Below are positions 8,438 to 16,809 of a DNA stretch of 64,000 nt, piece by piece. Numbering within the stretch: position 1 is the first letter of the stretch; the number at the start of each line of letters is the position of its first letter. A program made the translations under genes and the position numbers. The DNA is from PLGF01 sp052139695 (GTDB lineage Bacteria; Verrucomicrobiota; Verrucomicrobiia; Limisphaerales; Palsa-1400). The notes below the pieces were generated by a model that was given only the letters and a program-made list of their open reading frames with translations, did no database searches and was not told the DNA's origin. The stretch covers positions 13,156 to 77,155 of the forward strand of contig JBKQWF010000044.1 in the NCBI GenBank assembly GCA_052139695.1. Reading direction: 5' to 3'.

Positions 8438-8791
8438 CTAATCGCCCTTAGCCTCGTCGCCGAGATTGGCTTCGCCTTCAATCAAGTCGCCCACCGTATC
8501 GAAATCGCGCTGCGGCCCGGTCACCTGGACCACACCGATCTTTAATCCGGCATGGTTCACGTTCAACCGCTGGCCGGGCTGCGGGACCGGGCCCGGTGGA
8601 AAGCTGAGAACGACAAAGCGCCCCTCCATATTGACCATCGCCACCCGTCCCACTGGCCGCAAATCCGGCGTGACAATGGGCGCCGAAGGTTTGGTTGCGT
8701 TGGCCGATGGTTGTCCGGGGGCTGGCGATTTCTGCGTCGCGCAACCTGCCCCCAACAATACCGCACAGGCCCATCCGGTTACCTTTCGCAT
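8438..8791 (-). CDS. Small lipoprotein with beta-barrel-like domain
   Basis: 117 residues from ATG 8791, chosen because it places the lipobox LLGAGC (Cys17) right after a short hydrophobic signal (MRKVTGWACAVLLGAGC). An upstream in-frame start at 8860 would add 23 residues that disrupt a normal lipoprotein signal. After a Pro/Ala-rich linker comes a domain with GRVAMVNMEGRFVVLSF, PGQRLNVNHAGLKIGVVQVTGP and a closing GEANLGDE. This pattern recurs in many short envelope proteins of this phylum and resembles the C-terminal fold of FlgT-like proteins. Role unknown. Convergent with the dehydratase gene, 12 bases apart. Confidence 0.7.
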   Translation of the reverse strand: MRKVTGWACAVLLGAGCATQKSPAPGQPSANATKPSAPIVTPDLRPVGRVAMVNMEGRFVVLSFPPGPVPQPGQRLNVNHAGLKIGVVQVTGPQRDFDTVGDLIEGEANLGDEAKGD

Positions 8792-8877
8792 GTGTATGAG
8801 TAAGAACTTGGCACAGAGAATCGTCAAGCAGCGGGTGAAATGGGTAAAGAGGGGGTGCAATTAAAACCGTCGGTCAA

Positions 8878-8938
8878 GGTAGGGCGCGCACTCCGTTGCG
8901 CGCCCCACCCCGGCGGCCAGCGGAGTGGCCGCCCTACC
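8878..8938. repeat. Three-way palindromic intergenic element (type A)
   Basis: Outer arms ggtaggg (8878-8884) and ccctacc (8932-8938) enclose the hairpin gcgcgc-actccgtt-gcgcgc and the hairpin ggcggcc-agcggagt-ggccgcc. It is built like the copy at 4636-4689. The actccgt loop is shared with the copy near 16508-16526. Confidence 0.7.
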
Positions 8939-8952
8939 ATAAAGAGACGCCA

Positions 8953-8969
8953 GTCGGCGGGACGCCGAC
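8953..8969. repeat. Short perfect hairpin related to type B elements
   Basis: Perfect 7-bp stem gtcggcg/cgccgac with loop gga, matching the first hairpin of the elements at 7987-8030 and 9839-9882. The second hairpin is missing here. It sits 20 bases downstream (in window coordinates) of the stop of the TPR gene 8989-9741. Confidence 0.5.
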
Positions 8970-8988
8970 GGAAGACCAGGGCGATGGC

Positions 8989-9741
8989 TCACTTCACTCG
9001 CTGCCGCACGCTGCGCAGCTTCTTCTCGGCGGCCGCCTGGCGCCGGTCCCAGTCATGCCAATCGTCCTGCCATTCGGGCCCCGTAAATTCCTTCCGCGCC
9101 GACGGAATCATTTCTTTTAGTTTGTCATCCTCAGCCGCCGCGGCTGCCCAGCGGTCCCATTTTATGTAGGTTTCAATCAGGGTGAGATGATTTTCCGGAT
9201 AGCCCGGCGCCAGGGCGACAGCGCGCAGGGCACACTCCTCCGCCTTGCCACGGTGGCCCACGCTCAACGGCGGCCGAGGCGCATCGCGATAAAGCAGCGC
9301 CAGGTTCCGGTCCGGCCCGGCGAAGTCAAAATGTTCATCCAACTCCCGTGCCTTTTTCCACGCCTTGTCCATTTCCTTCACCAGAGGCAGGGCGCCGAAA
9401 ACCTTCGTTTGGGCCAATTGCCCCTGGTTCATGCCCAGGTAATAGTAGGCGGCGGCGAGATTTGGTTTCAGCCGCAGCGCTTGTTCGCAGGCGGCAATCC
9501 CCTCTTTGGCGGTGGCGGCGCGCACGGAGTCTTTGCCGGCATTATCGGCCCGGTCAAAACAGGCGCGCGCAAACTGCCACGCCGCCTCGGCATCTTGCGG
9601 ATTAGTTTGATAGCGCGCCTTGGCCGAGTCGTAGGTTTCCTCGACAAAGGATTTTTCCTGCGCGACCGCGATGGTTGCCAGTCCGCACCAAAGCCCCGTA
9701 AGGAATACGCACCAAGAGAGCTTGCGATTACGCCACTCCAT
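8989..9741 (-). CDS. Exported TPR-repeat protein
   Basis: 250 residues from ATG 9741, chosen because it starts directly at a signal peptide (MEWRNRKLSWCVFLTGLWCGLATIAVAQ); the longer frame to 9855 adds Arg/Pro-rich sequence that runs into the palindromic repeat. The mature part is alpha-helical with TPR-like units (AAWQFARACFDRAD, GIAACEQALRLKPNLAAAYYYLGMNQGQLA, CALRAVALAPGYPENHLTLIETYI) and a charged C-terminal helix. It is probably a periplasmic scaffold; no partner is evident. It is divergent from the large transglutaminase-like gene at 9972. Confidence 0.75.
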   Translation of the reverse strand: MEWRNRKLSWCVFLTGLWCGLATIAVAQEKSFVEETYDSAKARYQTNPQDAEAAWQFARACFDRADNAGKDSVRAATAKEGIAACEQALRLKPNLAAAYYYLGMNQGQLAQTKVFGALPLVKEMDKAWKKARELDEHFDFAGPDRNLALLYRDAPRPPLSVGHRGKAEECALRAVALAPGYPENHLTLIETYIKWDRWAAAAAEDDKLKEMIPSARKEFTGPEWQDDWHDWDRRQAAAEKKLRSVRQRVK

Positions 9742-9838
9742 GTTGGATTCTTTAGCCGAAGGCCTTTCTCCTGGCGAGCAAATCTTCCCTGCTCTCCGAT
9801 TCGCTTCGATAGGAATTGCAAAGAAAATGGGAAGATGC

Positions 9839-9882
9839 GGTCGGCGAGACGCCAACCGTGGCGACCGAGACGGTCGCGCTCC
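9839..9882. repeat. Palindromic intergenic element (type B)
   Basis: Imperfect hairpin gtcggcg-aga-cgccaac followed by the perfect hairpin gcgacc-gagac-ggtcgc (9861-9877) and then gctccc. The order and loop are the same as at 7987-8030. It lies in the divergent promoter gap between 9741 and 9972. Confidence 0.6.
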
Positions 9883-9971
9883 CCCAAGCCAGCGGATTGG
9901 AGTCTCAAGAAGTGGCTGGCGCGAAGGGACAGGTTCTGTATAGTGGGTGAGTGTCAGTCTCTAATTTACCT

Positions 9972-12900
9972 ATGAAGACGAAAGTGCTTTTTCTTACGCC
10001 ATCGCTCTTGTTTTTGGCCCTCGCGATGCTCGCGGATACGCCATCAGCCCAGACCAACCGCTACGCCGGCGACATTTGGGCTTTGGCCGATGCCGCAAAG
10101 GTCATGGCCGCCGCCGCCGACATTAACCTGGCCAAGTACCCGGATTGCGACGACGCCACCGTCGAGCAGAAATCCACCCGAGTCTATCATCCCGACGGCA
10201 CGGCGGAATGCCAGGACGAAACCTTTACCAAAGTTTTGACCGAGAAAGGCAAACGCAACAACCGCACCATTTCTCTGAGCTTCATGCTGCCGTATTCGAC
10301 GGAGGAAGTGGTCAAGCTGGAGGTGATCCATGCCAATGGCGAAATCACCCCGGTGGATGTCGCCGCCAATTCAAAGGAAACCATCGATGACAGCCAGATG
10401 CAGGCGAATATTTACGACCCCAACAGCCGCTTGCTGCGGGTCAATATTCCGAAGGTGGAGATTGGCGACACCGTCCACTCCATCACCCGCCAGACGATTG
10501 AACGCGCCATCGTTCCGGGCGAATTCGCCGACGAGAATGTTTTTGAAGGCCCCGGCTACGTCCGGCATGTCTCCTACGAAGTTCATGCGCCAAAGGAAAG
10601 GCCGCTCCAGCGGATAGCGTTGCGCGATGAAGTCCCCGGCACCGTCAAATATACTACAGCGCCGGACGCTGCTGGAGGCACCGTCCATCACTGGGAGATC
10701 AACGATGTCCCGCGCATGTTCGACGAGCCGGCCATGCCCCCTTACGAAATGACTCTGCAACGGCTGCTCGTCAGCACCTCGCCCGATTGGCAATCGGTTT
10801 CCAAATGGTATTGGGAGCTGAGCCAGCCGCACCTTCAAGCCACTGACGCGGAGATGAAGAAAACGGTGGAAACATTGACCGCGGGGGCGACCAACGATAT
10901 GGCTCGCATCAAGGCCGTCTTTTATCACGTCTCGAAAAAAATCCGTTATATGGGATTGACTCCGGAAAAGGACCGGCCGGGCTTCGAACCGCACGATGTC
11001 AAGGCGACCTTTGGCAAAAAGTACGGCGTCTGCCGGGACAAGGCCGCCCTGCTTGTCTCCATGCTCCAGGAAGCGGGCCTGAAGGCTTATCCCGTGCTGA
11101 TCAGCGTTGGCACCCGCCGCGACACGGAGGTTCCCGACCCGTTTTTCAACCACGCCATTGTCGGCGTGGAAACCGAGCCCGGCAAATACCTCCTCATGGA
11201 CCCGACGGATGAAAACACGCGCGATTTGCTGCCGACGGGCGATTGCAACCAGAGTTTTCTCGTCTGCAAACCGGAAGGCGAAAGCCTCAAAGTCAGCCCC
11301 ATTCAAGCGCCGGAGGGCCACATGATGCACATCAAGACTACGGGTGTTTTGACGACCGCAGGTGCCTTGGAGGCGAAATCTGAATTGACCTTCTCCGGAG
11401 TGAACGACGACGCCTACCGCAACGCTTTCTCGCACATGAAGGACGACGATAAACGGCGATTTTTTGAAAGCAACCTCAAGCGCACCATGCCCGGAGCGCA
11501 TTTGAAATCACTCAAGCTCATACCCGAAGACATGCTGGACATGTCCTCGGAGTTGCGCGCGGAATTGGAATTCACGGCCGATGGCATGACCGCGGCCGGC
11601 GGCGGCAAATCCGTCGTCAGCCTGCCATGGATCGGCAAAGGCATGGGCATGGTCAATTTCATTCTTGGCGGCGCGGGCCTGGAGAAACGCAAATACCCCA
11701 TGCAAACGGAAATCGCATGCGGATTGGATGAATCCATTTCACTCAAATTTTCCGGCGGGTTTGGCACAGCCATTTCCCTGCCTTCCTGTCCGGCTATTGA
11801 AGATAACTGCGTGAGCTACCAACAGACCTGCCAGGACACGGACGGGGCGCTCCATTGCGCGCGGGAGTTGAAATTGAAAGTGGTGGAGTTCTCGCCCGAA
11901 CAATATCTCAAGTTGAAGCAGACCTTGAAATCATTGGAATATGATCAGCGCAAAGCGCCCGTCCTGGCGGCGCCGGAAGCGGAACTGGCCGAGGCTGATC
12001 CCAAAACGGATGAGAGCGCGGCGCCCGCGGTGGAATCAAACGCGAAGATTTTGGAGAGCCACAAAGAACTGCGGGTCCTCGACGCGCATTCCTCTGTTTA
12101 TCTTGTCAGGTATTCCAAGCGCATCCTGACTTACGCCGGAAAGATCCGGGAATCTGAGATCAAAATCTCTTACAACCCATCCTGCCAGGAAGCCAAATTG
12201 CTGCGCGGCGTGGTCATCTCCAAGACTGGCGAACGCCAGGAAATCTCCACCAACGAGATCAATGTGATGGACGCGGGCTGGAACGCCGCGGCCAAGCGTT
12301 ACACGGGCGCCAAAATCCTCGTGGGCAACTTGCCGGGAGTGGATATCGGCTCCACCATCGAGGTGGAGTTTGCCCTGACCAACCACGGGGTCCCGTTTAT
12401 TTCCGGCTTTGAGTCATTTCAGTTGCCGGATGAATTGGAAAAGAAATCCTTTGATTTGACGGCTCCGGCGGAGGTCAAGATCTACGCCAGAGTGAGCGGT
12501 CAGCCTGACTTGATCCAGGAGCAGGACAAGACCGGCGGCCCAGGGCAAAGCTTCCACTGGCAGACCGGCCAGGTGCAGGCGCTGCCCGCCGAAGCCCAAC
12601 TTCCGCCCGAATGGGCCTACAATTCCGGTGTGAGCTATTTCGCGGGGGAGATGAAATCGTATTTGACAGAATTGAATGACAATCTCCTGCGGCGCTCCGG
12701 GCAAAGCACGCAAGCCGCCGGAGCGGCCCGAAAACTGGCGGCTTCGGGCCATTCCAAGCTGGAGGCGCTGCAAGCGATCCGCGATTTCGTCGCCAAGTCC
12801 ATTCGCTTCGCCGGGCCGTCCTTCACCGAATTGCCGCTCGCCGAACTCTCCCCCGCGGACGTGACGCTGGCCGACGGCTATGGACACGCCGCCGACCGCG

Positions 12901-13814
12901 CCATCCTCTTGCACGCCATGCTGAAGGCGGCCGGCTTCCAGCCGGAATTCGTCCTCGCCTCAGGCTTGCCGCCCATCGCCGGCATCACCAATGTGGCTTT
13001 CTCCTTTCCGCTGCCTTATGCCTTTCAGGAGCCGCTGGTCCGGGTCGAACTGGATGGTCAAACCTATTATTTCAACGATACCGACCAATACGCGAAATTA
13101 GGCACCACCTCCGCCGACGGCGGCCTGGGGCTGGTCCTTTCCAGCCAGGATTGCGAGGTCATCCGGGCGGCGCGCGACTGCGCGGATAAAATGGATACCG
13201 TCTATACCCTCTCGCCGGATGACTCCGGCAAAACGCGCATCGGCGTCACCCGGCAATACTACGGAGACAACTATAATTACAAGCACCGCTTCTTCGCCGA
13301 GCTTCCGCCCGAGGAACGGCGGCGTTATTACCAGGAACTTGTCTCCGCCGTCGCGCAAGGCGCCCATCCCGTGGGCGACTTGAAAACGGAATTCGACACC
13401 TACCCGGGAATCGAGCATTTCACGGTGGAAGTCGATAATTACAGCGTGGTGGACGGAAATTATTTTTACTTCGATCTTCCCTTCAAACCGTTGCTCCTGC
13501 CGGTCGGGGCGGACCGCCGCACTCTGCCCTTGTTCATCTCGCGCCATTCTGAGAATTCCGTGCGAACGGAAATCGATTGGCCGGCGGGATTCCGTCACCT
13601 GGTCATGGCGCCCAAGAGCGAAACCCTCGATGAGCCTGACGGCGCCGGGGAAGCCCGCATCACTTCCGGCGGCGCGGCAGGCAAATGGGTCGTCACCCAC
13701 CAATTCGAAACCTCTCCCGCGATTGTCAATCCGAAGGATTATTCAGCCATGCTCAAGGTCGAATCGGCCCTGGGCAGAAGAGGCTCCAAGGTCTTTCTTT
13801 TGGAAAAGGACTAA
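9972..13814 (+). CDS. Tandem DUF3857/transglutaminase-like exported protein
   Basis: 1280 residues from ATG 9972, which opens a good signal peptide (MKTKVLFLTPSLLFLALAMLA). Two similar halves are each built as a DUF3857-type beta domain, a transglutaminase-like domain and a C-terminal beta domain. The first half keeps the papain-like triad: C354 in YGVCRDKAALLVSMLQ, H394 in FFNHAIVGV and D410 in LLMDPTDENTRDLL. In the second half the equivalent cysteine is A973 (YGHAADRAILLHAMLK) and the histidine position reads QEPLVRV, while the Asp region (YYFNDTDQYA) remains, so the second domain is likely non-catalytic. It presumably acts on proteins or peptides in the periplasm or at the outer membrane. 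The next gene starts 8 bases later. Confidence 0.88.
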   Translation: MKTKVLFLTPSLLFLALAMLADTPSAQTNRYAGDIWALADAAKVMAAAADINLAKYPDCDDATVEQKSTRVYHPDGTAECQDETFTKVLTEKGKRNNRTISLSFMLPYSTEEVVKLEVIHANGEITPVDVAANSKETIDDSQMQANIYDPNSRLLRVNIPKVEIGDTVHSITRQTIERAIVPGEFADENVFEGPGYVRHVSYEVHAPKERPLQRIALRDEVPGTVKYTTAPDAAGGTVHHWEINDVPRMFDEPAMPPYEMTLQRLLVSTSPDWQSVSKWYWELSQPHLQATDAEMKKTVETLTAGATNDMARIKAVFYHVSKKIRYMGLTPEKDRPGFEPHDVKATFGKKYGVCRDKAALLVSMLQEAGLKAYPVLISVGTRRDTEVPDPFFNHAIVGVETEPGKYLLMDPTDENTRDLLPTGDCNQSFLVCKPEGESLKVSPIQAPEGHMMHIKTTGVLTTAGALEAKSELTFSGVNDDAYRNAFSHMKDDDKRRFFESNLKRTMPGAHLKSLKLIPEDMLDMSSELRAELEFTADGMTAAGGGKSVVSLPWIGKGMGMVNFILGGAGLEKRKYPMQTEIACGLDESISLKFSGGFGTAISLPSCPAIEDNCVSYQQTCQDTDGALHCARELKLKVVEFSPEQYLKLKQTLKSLEYDQRKAPVLAAPEAELAEADPKTDESAAPAVESNAKILESHKELRVLDAHSSVYLVRYSKRILTYAGKIRESEIKISYNPSCQEAKLLRGVVISKTGERQEISTNEINVMDAGWNAAAKRYTGAKILVGNLPGVDIGSTIEVEFALTNHGVPFISGFESFQLPDELEKKSFDLTAPAEVKIYARVSGQPDLIQEQDKTGGPGQSFHWQTGQVQALPAEAQLPPEWAYNSGVSYFAGEMKSYLTELNDNLLRRSGQSTQAAGAARKLAASGHSKLEALQAIRDFVAKSIRFAGPSFTELPLAELSPADVTLADGYGHAADRAILLHAMLKAAGFQPEFVLASGLPPIAGITNVAFSFPLPYAFQEPLVRVELDGQTYYFNDTDQYAKLGTTSADGGLGLVLSSQDCEVIRAARDCADKMDTVYTLSPDDSGKTRIGVTRQYYGDNYNYKHRFFAELPPEERRRYYQELVSAVAQGAHPVGDLKTEFDTYPGIEHFTVEVDNYSVVDGNYFYFDLPFKPLLLPVGADRRTLPLFISRHSENSVRTEIDWPAGFRHLVMAPKSETLDEPDGAGEARITSGGAAGKWVVTHQFETSPAIVNPKDYSAMLKVESALGRRGSKVFLLEKD

Positions 13815-13822
13815 CGGACTAA

Positions 13823-15814
13823 GTGCCAGAAGCGAACCGAGTTCAATCGCCGCCGCCGAAACCCCTGCTGATTTTCGATGGCGATTGCCAGTTCTGCCGC
13901 CGCTGGGTGGCCCGCTGGCGGCGGGCCACGCTGGAAGCGGTGGATTATGTCCCGTACCAGGACCCATCCGTCCTCGCGGGTTTCCCGGAAATTCCCACGG
14001 CGGACTTCGAACAATCCATCCATCTAATCCTGCCGGATGGCACGGCCTGCCATGGCGCGGAGGCGGTCTTTCGCTCGCTGGCCGAAGGCGGACGGCACCG
14101 CTGGATGTCCCGCCTGTACCATAAATTCCCGCCCTTTGCCGAATTGAGCGAAACTCTTTACGAGGAAGTGGCGGTGCATCGCGCTTTTTTCTCCAAATTG
14201 GACCGCGTCTATTCCGGCCCGGGGACGGAGCCGCCGAGCGGAGTTTGGGTGCGCTGGTGCTTTCTGCGGGGACTGGCGCTTGTTTTCTTGATTGCCTTTG
14301 TTTCGCTGGCGGCGCAAATGCCGGGGCTGATCGGCAGCCACGGCGTTGCTCCCGCCCAGGAACTGATGTCCGCCGTGAAGGTGGTCGCGGCGGAGAATCA
14401 CCTCGGATGGGCCCGGTTTCACGCCCTGCCGACTTTTGCCTGGTGGAGTGCCGGCGACCAGGCGCTCCATTGGCAATGCGCTTTGGGCATCGCCGCCTCG
14501 CTCGCCCTCCTGGCGGGGGTCGCGCCGACGCTCATGCTCGTGCTGCTCTGGATGCTTTACCTCTCGTTTTGCTCCATGGGCAGCCCGTTCCTCAATTTCC
14601 AGTGGGACAGTTTGCTGTTGGAAACCGGCTTCTTGGCGATTTTTTACGCGCCATTGCAGTGGCTGGAGAGGCCCTCCCGCCAAGCCCCTCCGTCCGCCCT
14701 GGTTCTTTGGCTGCTGCGCTGGCTTTTCTTCCGGCTCATCTTCGAATCGGGTTGTGTCAAGCTGCTGAGCGGCGACCCTTCGTGGTGGAACCTGACGGCC
14801 CTGCGCGTCCATTACGAAACCCAACCCTTGCCCACCTGGATCGGCTGGTACGCCCATCAATTGCCGGCTGGCGTGCAAGCGGCCTGCCAATTCCTGATGC
14901 TGGCCGTTGAATTGCTCGCGCCCCCTCTGATCTTTTGCGGAAGGCGCGCGCGCTTTTTCGCGGCCGCCGTCACCGCGGCGTTGCAAGGGGCGGTCCTTTT
15001 GACGGGCAATTACACCTTCTTCAACTGGCTGACTCTTCTCCTGTGCCTGGCGCTATTGGACGACCGCGCTTTGCTGGTCTTCCGCCGCAAACCCGCGGAG
15101 ACGGCCGTTGTCTCCGCTGACCATCCGGCGCGCTGGCCCTGGCCGCTGACATTAGGTTTGACTATAGTGGTGGTGACGGTGACCTCGATTCAGTTCCTGG
15201 GCGCGGCGCGGGTCAAACAAGACTGGCCCGCGCCCGTGCTCGCCCTTTACGAGTGGCTGGGACCATTTCGCAGCCTCAACGGCTACGGGCTATTTGCCGT
15301 CATGACGCAGACCCGCCCGGAGATCATTCTTGAAGGGAGCAACGACGGCAGGAATTGGAAGGAGTACGAATTCAAATACAAACCAGGGGACCTAAAGCGC
15401 CGGCCTGGATTTGTCGCGCCTTATCAACCGCGATTGGATTGGCAAATGTGGTTCGCAGCCCTGGGAAACCCGCGCGGCAACGAGTGGCTCTTGCGTTTGG
15501 TCTTGCGCCTTCTCCAAAACGAGCCCCCGGTGCTGGCATTGCTCGGCCCAAATCCCTTCTCCGCGTCACCGCCCAAATACATCCGCGCCCAGCTCTACGA
15601 ATACCACTTTACCAACCTGCCGACGCGCCGCGCCACTGGGCAATGGTGGCGGCGCCAACTGCTGCGTCCTTACCTGCCGGCCATTTCCTTAAAGAGTTTC
15701 GGCGAACCGCGGCGCGGCGGCCGCGTCATCGATCGGAGACGCGCAACAACTCCTCAGATGTTTCCGGCCCGGGATGGGATTCGCTACGTGCCGCCGCCGC
15801 CACCGCCGCCGTGA
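13823..15814 (+). CDS. DCC thiol-oxidoreductase fused to lipase maturation factor-like membrane protein
   Basis: 663 residues from a GTG start 8 bases after the previous gene. Residues about 14-130 are a DCC (DUF393) domain with the FDGDCQFC motif (C22, C25), thioredoxin-like. From about 145 on there is a multi-spanning membrane protein of the lipase maturation factor (LMF) family: LNFQWDSLLLETGFLAIFYAPL, FRLIFESGCVKLLSGDPSWWNLTALRVHYETQPLP and a C-terminal RPEIILEGSNDGRNWKEYEFKYKPG are typical LMF segments. Animal LMF1 helps lipases fold; the bacterial role is unknown, but the DCC fusion hints at disulfide handling during secretion. It ends in a run of prolines. The last 89 bases overlap the convergent cytochrome gene. 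Confidence 0.87.
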   Translation: MPEANRVQSPPPKPLLIFDGDCQFCRRWVARWRRATLEAVDYVPYQDPSVLAGFPEIPTADFEQSIHLILPDGTACHGAEAVFRSLAEGGRHRWMSRLYHKFPPFAELSETLYEEVAVHRAFFSKLDRVYSGPGTEPPSGVWVRWCFLRGLALVFLIAFVSLAAQMPGLIGSHGVAPAQELMSAVKVVAAENHLGWARFHALPTFAWWSAGDQALHWQCALGIAASLALLAGVAPTLMLVLLWMLYLSFCSMGSPFLNFQWDSLLLETGFLAIFYAPLQWLERPSRQAPPSALVLWLLRWLFFRLIFESGCVKLLSGDPSWWNLTALRVHYETQPLPTWIGWYAHQLPAGVQAACQFLMLAVELLAPPLIFCGRRARFFAAAVTAALQGAVLLTGNYTFFNWLTLLLCLALLDDRALLVFRRKPAETAVVSADHPARWPWPLTLGLTIVVVTVTSIQFLGAARVKQDWPAPVLALYEWLGPFRSLNGYGLFAVMTQTRPEIILEGSNDGRNWKEYEFKYKPGDLKRRPGFVAPYQPRLDWQMWFAALGNPRGNEWLLRLVLRLLQNEPPVLALLGPNPFSASPPKYIRAQLYEYHFTNLPTRRATGQWWRRQLLRPYLPAISLKSFGEPRRGGRVIDRRRATTPQMFPARDGIRYVPPPPPPP

Positions 15815-16466
15815 TCGCTTTCGACTTGTTGGTGCCGAGGCTGGTCCGGATGTAGGTCAGCACGATGGCAATCTCTTCGTCTTTCAGATTCTCTCTCCAG
15901 GGTGGCATGACCAAATTCCATTCGCGGCCTTGCACGCGAATGGGCCCGGTCAATCCGTTTAAGACAATGCGCGCCAGGCGCTCACCACCGGGCGCCAGCA
16001 CCCACTCAGAGCCCACCAACGGCGGGCCGACACCATCCTTGCCGCTGCCGTCCGCCTGGTGGCAGGCGCCGCAAATCTTGCCGTAGATCGCCTTGCCTTT
16101 GGCCATCGGATCGTCGCTGCCGGTCATGACGGATTGGATAAAGAATTGCAACAGCGGATCGGGTGTGCCGTAGCTGACATAGACCGGAGGGTCTTTGCCA
16201 ATATAAAATCCGTTGGGCGGCGCCGCGGCCGGGGCCTTTGTCTTCATCTCCTGCCGCAAGTGCGCCAGCACTGCCGAGTCTCGCCGCGCCGTCCGCAATT
16301 CCGCTTCCTTGGCGTCCGCTTTGGCGATGGCAGCGTGCAACTGCTCTTGCAATGCCTGATTTTGCGTTTCCAAAGCATCCATCACGCGTTCCCGCGCCCA
16401 ATAGGCCGCCAACCCGCCAACGACACCCGCGGCGACGATCGCAACAATGGCAGTTATCCGGCTCAT
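15726..16466 (-). CDS. Membrane-anchored class I cytochrome c
   Basis: 246 residues: an N-terminal membrane anchor (ITAIVAIVAAGVVGGLAAYWA), a coiled-coil stretch at about 30-75 (ALETQNQALQEQLHAAIAKAD), a Pro/Ala linker, then a cytochrome c domain at about 115-215. The haem site is C132-G-A-C135-H136 (KICGACHQADGSG); the axial Met is probably in NLVMPPWRENLKDEEIA, with a following helix IVLTYIRTSLG. This resembles the monohaem cytochromes attached to oxidases or dehydrogenases, but no oxidase subunits are adjacent. The C-terminal about 30 residues are encoded in the overlap with the LMF-like gene and look low-complexity. Confidence 0.87.
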   Translation of the reverse strand: MSRITAIVAIVAAGVVGGLAAYWARERVMDALETQNQALQEQLHAAIAKADAKEAELRTARRDSAVLAHLRQEMKTKAPAAAPPNGFYIGKDPPVYVSYGTPDPLLQFFIQSVMTGSDDPMAKGKAIYGKICGACHQADGSGKDGVGPPLVGSEWVLAPGGERLARIVLNGLTGPIRVQGREWNLVMPPWRENLKDEEIAIVLTYIRTSLGTNKSKAITAAVAAAARSESHPGPETSEELLRVSDR

Positions 16467-16498
16467 CAGTCTAAATCCCCGGTTGGCATCATGTCAGG

Positions 16499-16559
16499 CC
16501 AGGTAGGGCGCGCACTCCGTGCGCGCCGCGGCGGGCAGAGGACTGCCCACCCAGCCTGG
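16499..16559. repeat. Palindromic intergenic element (type A, degenerate outer arm)
   Basis: Begins ggtaggg (16502-16508), followed by hairpin gcgcgc-actccgt-gcgcgc (16508-16526) and hairpin gggcag-agga-ctgccc (16533-16548). The closing arm has decayed from ccctacc, but ccagg/cctgg still frames the unit. It lies between the cytochrome start and the TPP riboswitch. Confidence 0.6.
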
Positions 16560-16651
16560 TTGTCGCCGCGGCCGTTATCCATGCGGCAGAGTGTGGCATG
16601 TTTCCGCGCGCGGTTCAATGCCTTGACGGCGGGCACCGGGCGAAGTACCGT

Positions 16652-16752
16652 TTGCCGTGCGGGGAGCCTGGCGAATGGCCTCAGGCTGAGAGTTTTGCGT
16701 GAGCAAATGACCCGTTGAACCTGATCCAGGTAATGCTGGCGAAGGGACCTTC
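16652..16752 (+). promoter_or_regulatory. TPP (THI-box) riboswitch
   Basis: Conserved TPP aptamer blocks are present in order: gcggggagcc (16659-16668), ggctgaga (16684-16691), and ttgaacctgatc-x-aggtaatgctggcgaaggga (16715-16747). These match the THI-element core. It lies about 60 bases upstream of the thiC start, so thiamine pyrophosphate very likely represses thiC, by termination or by masking the start. Confidence 0.95.
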
Positions 16753-16809
16753 GTTCGGTCGTGCTTGGGCGCGACCTTCATTCAAGGTTCCCCCGCCGCC
16801 AAATTGATT

